Shown piece by piece: positions 6,080 through 8,553 of a stretch of 8,553 nt of DNA; within the stretch, counting starts at the first letter, position 1; each line of letters starts with the position of its first letter. Source of the DNA: Gemmatimonadota bacterium. Its GTDB lineage: Bacteria > Gemmatimonadota > Gemmatimonadetes > Longimicrobiales > Longimicrobiaceae. The position numbers and the translations under genes were made by a program. Below the pieces are notes generated by a model. That model was given only the letters and a program-made list of their open reading frames with translations, was not told the DNA's origin and ran no database searches. The DNA lies in assembly GCA_019240375.1 (NCBI GenBank), contig JAFAYN010000219.1, positions 1 through 8,553 of the forward strand, in the 5' to 3' direction.

Positions 6080-6121
6080 AAGCCCCTCCCCTGCTTGCGG
6101 GGGAGGGGTTTGGGGAGGGGG
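6080..6121. repeat. Hairpin overlapping a strong G-quadruplex motif, after the small Cys gene
   Basis: AAGCCCCTCCCC (6080-6091) pairs with GGGGAGGGGTTT (6100-6111; 12 pairs including one G-T) around an 8-nt loop. Its right arm is also the first half of a canonical G-quadruplex motif on the plus strand: G-tracts 6099-6103, 6105-6108, 6112-6115 and 6117-6121 with loops A, TTT and A. It lies 9 bp past the stop of the last gene of the right-hand operon, and the G-rich strand is the template strand for that operon. It could slow RNA polymerase or protect the 3' end, but no T-tract follows on the minus strand. Confidence 0.55.
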
Positions 6122-6130
6122 CCACCCGCC

Positions 6131-6358
6131 CTACCGGGCCGGTGTGTACCCCCGGCACCGGAGCACCGGGATGCCTGGGTACTTGGGGAAGGCAGGATCC
6201 GCCTTCGACAGCTCGCACATATAGAAGGTCGAGCCCTTGCCGCTGCGGACCACGCGCACGTTGACGCAGCTCTCGCACAGCCCGGGGTCGGGGCCTCCGC
6301 CGGCCAGGTGCGCCCGGAGCGCGACCGACGCTGCGGACCTTGCTTCCTCCCCCGTCAC
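6131..6358 (-). CDS. Small conserved-looking four-cysteine protein of unknown function
   Basis: A 75-residue protein with cysteines at 28, 31, 48 and 68. They are arranged as CESC (28-31), STFYMCELSKADP (43-55) and PVLRCRGY (64-71), with FPKYPGIPV (57-65) between the last two. Spacing CxxC-16-C-19-C suggests a metal-binding (zinc) or otherwise cysteine-stabilised mini-domain. The motif order resembles small uncharacterised bacterial proteins with a CxxC...SxFxxC...DPxFPxYPxxPVxxC pattern that I remember but cannot name. The start is the GTG at 6358, overlapping the thioesterase stop as GTGA; the longer open frame upstream lies inside the thioesterase gene and is low-complexity shadow sequence. 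It is the last gene of its operon, without signal peptide or membrane segment. The sequence itself gives no enzymatic function. Confidence 0.75.
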   Translation of the reverse strand: MTGEEARSAASVALRAHLAGGGPDPGLCESCVNVRVVRSGKGSTFYMCELSKADPAFPKYPGIPVLRCRGYTPAR

Positions 6359-6903
6359 CCCGCCGCCTCCACGTCGTCCGTCTCGTACTCGCGCAGCACC
6401 GACTCCGCTTCCTGCCAGGCCGCCACCGGCTCCGGGAAGGGCGGCGAGGCGATCTCCACCCCGGCCACTTCCACCACCCGCTGTGTCGGCACCTGTCCCT
6501 CGGGGCCGAGGAAGAGCCCCTTCACCAGGGCGATCGCCATCAGGTGGCCGCGATGCTCGAAGCGCTGCTCCATGAAGAACCACTTGTCGTCCCAGCAGAG
6601 CAGGCGGCTGCGGAGCTGGTACTTCTGGAAGGGCTTCAGCGAGCGGCGGTAGCGGATCTTCTGGGCACCGATCACCGGCATCCACCTCCTGCGCCGGATC
6701 TCCCCCAGGATGCCGATCCTCGCGATCAGGTCCAGGCGCCCCAGGTCCATCAGCGTCAGGTAGCGCCCGTTGTTCATGTGCAGGTTGACGTCCAGGTCGT
6801 TGGGGAGCACCCGGAAGGTCACCGTCGACTCGTCCAGCGGGCCCAGGCGCTCGCGGCGCAGCGCGGCGAGCAGGACGTACAGCGTGCGGAACAGCAGGTT
6901 CAT
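6355..6903 (-). CDS. THEM6-like hotdog-fold (4HBT) acyl-CoA thioesterase
   Basis: A 182-residue protein with a single hotdog domain. The signature is FRVLPNDLDVNLHMNNGRYL (30-49), with D36, H42 and N44 in the region that carries the catalytic acid in 4HBT enzymes, followed by MDLGRLDLIARIG (52-64). The segment IRYRRSLKPFQKYQL (83-97), W104 to F110 and the MEQRFEHRGHLMAIAL strand pair (111-126) match the THEM6/acyl-CoA thioesterase type more than the YbgC type. The first 16 residues (MNLLFRTLYVLLAALR) are hydrophobic with arginines and could form an amphipathic membrane-contacting helix. Expected activity is hydrolysis of a fatty acyl-CoA; the substrate is unknown. The ATG at 6903 overlaps the stop of the PLP enzyme gene as ATGA, and the stop overlaps the next gene, so all three are probably co-translated. 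No Shine-Dalgarno is seen. Confidence 0.85.
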   Translation of the reverse strand: MNLLFRTLYVLLAALRRERLGPLDESTVTFRVLPNDLDVNLHMNNGRYLTLMDLGRLDLIARIGILGEIRRRRWMPVIGAQKIRYRRSLKPFQKYQLRSRLLCWDDKWFFMEQRFEHRGHLMAIALVKGLFLGPEGQVPTQRVVEVAGVEIASPPFPEPVAAWQEAESVLREYETDDVEAAG

Positions 6904-8012
6904 CGGCGTCCGGCCAGGGGAATCCTCCCCCGCCCCGCCACCTCCCACTCCGCCACCACCTCGTCGCCGCGCACGCCCCAGAGCCGGTCCTGCAGGTTGA
7001 CCGACACGCACACGTGGTTGGGGACCACCCTCACCCGGGCGCCCACACGCGGACGCCAGTCGGTCCCGGACAGGTCCAGGATCCCGTGCTCCTCCGAAAC
7101 CGACTTCACCACCACCTCCGGCCGGTCCAGCAGGGCGCCGTAGCCGCCCCCCTCCGCGCGCACCTCTTCCTTGGCGAGCGCCTTGGAGCCGGCGTCGATC
7201 ACCGCCTGCCCCGGCACCGAGGTGCTGACCACCGTCGCCAGGATGCTGTAGGCGCACTCGTCCCATTCGCACGCGCCGATCAGGGCGGTGGTGCGGTCGT
7301 TGAAGAGGTTGGTCCCGGGGCGCACCTCGTTGAGCCCGAACACCTCGTGCGAGCGCCAGAAGGTGGGAGTGGACCCGCCGCTCACCACCGCGGGGGGGAG
7401 CCCGGCCCGGTCCAGCGCCTCCAGGAAGCTCCCCAGCCGGTCGGACACGGCCTGGATCGCGGGGCCCTGCCCGTCCACGTGGTCGCGGACGTGGCCGGGG
7501 TAGAACATCACCCCGCGGTACTCCAGCCCGGCGTCGGCGGCGAGCTGCGCCAGGATCACCGCGCCCTCGGGGCTCTGCACCCCCACCCGCCCCATCCCCA
7601 TGTCCAGCTCCACCAGCACGGCCACGTCGCGTCCGGCCTCGCGGGCGGCGCTCCCCAGCGCGCGCAGCGCCTCCTCCGAATCCAGCCCCACGGTGAGCCG
7701 CACCTTTTCCGGAAGATCCATCAGGCGGGCCAGCTTGGAGGCGCCGAAGGGCGGGTAGGCGAGGAGGATGTCGTCCGCCACGCCGGCCATCACCTCCGCC
7801 TCGCGCGGGGTCGCCACGGTGATCCCCTTGGCCCCGGCGCGGAGCTGCTCCGCCGCCAGCTCCGGCGTCTTGTGCGTCTTGACGTGCGGGCGCCACCCCA
7901 GGTCATAGGTGCGGCAGTACTCGGCCGCGCGCCGCAGGTTGGCGCGCATCCGGTCCACGTCCACCAGCGCGGCGGGGGTTTCCAGCGCGTCGGTCCGGTC
8001 GAAGTCGTTCAT
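6900..8012 (-). CDS. Fold-type III PLP enzyme, D-threonine aldolase / D-serine dehydratase family
   Basis: A 370-residue enzyme with an alanine-racemase-type barrel followed by a beta domain. Visible landmarks are ETPAALVDVDRMRANL (11-26), the PLP lysine segment RPHVKTHKTP (41-50, K45 expected to hold PLP), the VELDMGMGRVG strand (134-144), the phosphate-binding SGGSTPT (211-217), NEVRPGTN (228-235) and PNHVCVSVN (331-339). In this family a metal is held by the histidine of the last motif and by the residue two further on: Asp in the characterised D-threonine aldolase, Cys in eukaryotic D-serine dehydratase and D-threo-3-hydroxyaspartate dehydratase. Here it is H333 and C335, which favours a dehydratase-like enzyme (inference). 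The start at 8012 follows dnaG after 8 bp and has a GAGG about 6 nt upstream overlapping the dnaG stop. The 3' end overlaps the thioesterase start. Confidence 0.9.
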   Translation of the reverse strand: MNDFDRTDALETPAALVDVDRMRANLRRAAEYCRTYDLGWRPHVKTHKTPELAAEQLRAGAKGITVATPREAEVMAGVADDILLAYPPFGASKLARLMDLPEKVRLTVGLDSEEALRALGSAAREAGRDVAVLVELDMGMGRVGVQSPEGAVILAQLAADAGLEYRGVMFYPGHVRDHVDGQGPAIQAVSDRLGSFLEALDRAGLPPAVVSGGSTPTFWRSHEVFGLNEVRPGTNLFNDRTTALIGACEWDECAYSILATVVSTSVPGQAVIDAGSKALAKEEVRAEGGGYGALLDRPEVVVKSVSEEHGILDLSGTDWRPRVGARVRVVPNHVCVSVNLQDRLWGVRGDEVVAEWEVAGRGRIPLAGRR

Positions 8013-8020
8013 GGCGGCCC

Positions 8021-8553
8021 TCAGCGGGAGCGGTTGCGCCCGGCGTTCTGTACGTTGCGCAGGATCCCGGACTTCTTCAGCAGCCCGCGCTCCCGCATCA
8101 TCGCGGTGATCTGTCTCGTTTCCTGGAGGAGGAGCGCCTGCTGCTCCGGCGTGGCGACGGTCATCTCCCGCTCGATCTCTGTCAGCCGCTCCTCGAAGGG
8201 GCGGGCCAGGAGCCGGTGGAGGTTGGCCTGGAAGTACGCTTCGGCGTCCCCGATCTCCGCCGCCTCCGGGTCGCCGCGCAATTCCTCCAGCACCGGGAGC
8301 ACCTCGGGCGGAAAGGCTTCCAGCCACGCACCGTCGGCGTCGCGGTTCCCTTCCAGCTCGATCAGCTTCTCGTACAGGGTGCGGTACACGGGGTAGCGGA
8401 AGTCCTCCGGCCCCACGTCGCGCACCGCCCGCTCCAGCCACGACTCGTCGCGCAGGAAGAGGAGGAGGAGGTTGCGCTCGGGGCCCAGGCTGGGCGCCAC
8501 GGGCGCGGGCGGCGCCCCGAAGTCCTGCGCGCGCCGCCCCTCCTGCCGCTCCC
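8021..8553 (-). CDS. dnaG: DNA primase, C-terminal part (5' end outside the window)
   Basis: The frame is open to the right edge of the window (first full codon at 8551), giving 176 C-terminal residues. The start of the piece is a Pro/Ala/Gly-rich linker, then a helical domain beginning PSLGPERNLLLLFLRDESWL and continuing with FRYPVYRTLYEKLIEL, an ARPFEERLTEIEREM helix and an ...ETRQITAMMRERG tail. This matches the order and character of the DnaB-helicase-binding C-terminal domain of primase, which recruits primase to the replication fork. The zinc-finger and catalytic TOPRIM parts would lie to the right and cannot be seen, so identification rests on this domain only. A GTG at 8500 is not a likely start because the frame is open through the edge. 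The stop is 8 bp before the PLP enzyme gene, suggesting cotranscription. rpoD, its frequent neighbour, is not on this side. Confidence 0.8.
   Translation of the reverse strand, partial: ERQEGRRAQDFGAPPAPVAPSLGPERNLLLLFLRDESWLERAVRDVGPEDFRYPVYRTLYEKLIELEGNRDADGAWLEAFPPEVLPVLEELRGDPEAAEIGDAEAYFQANLHRLLARPFEERLTEIEREMTVATPEQQALLLQETRQITAMMRERGLLKKSGILRNVQNAGRNRSR

Noticed and set aside
5622..6130. CRISPR-like array
   Set aside because: Only two 45-bp contiguous units without spacers, and the other repeats differ from them; no cas gene nearby.

Overview
The window is very GC-rich bacterial chromosome with tightly packed housekeeping genes. G+C-biased codons, the gene content and the GC-rich dispersed intergenic hairpins suggest a Gemmatimonadota-type organism (Longimicrobium-like). 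That assignment is an inference from style and protein character, not from a search.

Layout: positions 1-190 hold no gene, only two G-quadruplex-type motifs and a perfect 18-bp hairpin. A minus-strand STAS anti-sigma-factor antagonist follows (191-523), with a good Shine-Dalgarno and a sigma-54-like promoter at 577-592. Next is a minus-strand operon read from right to left: recJ (2611-4347), rsmD (2093-2614), coaD (1596-2096) and pta (599-1585). Its first three genes overlap by 4 bp at GTGA/ATGA junctions, and pta follows after 10 bp. A 158-bp divergent intergenic region separates recJ from a plus-strand MthK-like two-TM potassium channel with an RCK/TrkA module (4506-5621).

Positions 5622-6130 are non-coding and rich in repeats. 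They hold two 45-bp tandem units whose hairpin stems covary, a third unrelated-looking hairpin, a minus-strand intrinsic terminator, several CCCCTCCCC-type hairpins and G-quadruplex motifs. On its right a second minus-strand operon ends. Read from the right edge it contains the C-terminal part of dnaG (8021-8553, cut by the window), a fold-type III PLP enzyme of the D-threonine aldolase / D-serine dehydratase family (6900-8012), a THEM6-like hotdog thioesterase (6355-6903) and a 75-residue four-cysteine protein (6131-6358). The last three are joined by 4-bp overlaps.

Functionally, the left operon mixes DNA repair (RecJ), ribosome maturation (RsmD) and CoA/acetyl-phosphate metabolism (CoaD, Pta). 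CoaD and Pta are metabolically linked, because CoaD makes the CoA precursor that Pta uses as acetyl-CoA. The right operon couples primase to genes of D-amino-acid and acyl-CoA metabolism whose joint role is unknown. The least ordinary signals are the covarying tandem hairpins after the channel gene, the sigma-54-like promoter of the STAS gene and the small four-cysteine protein. No CRISPR, tRNA, rRNA, transposase or obvious defence system was seen.
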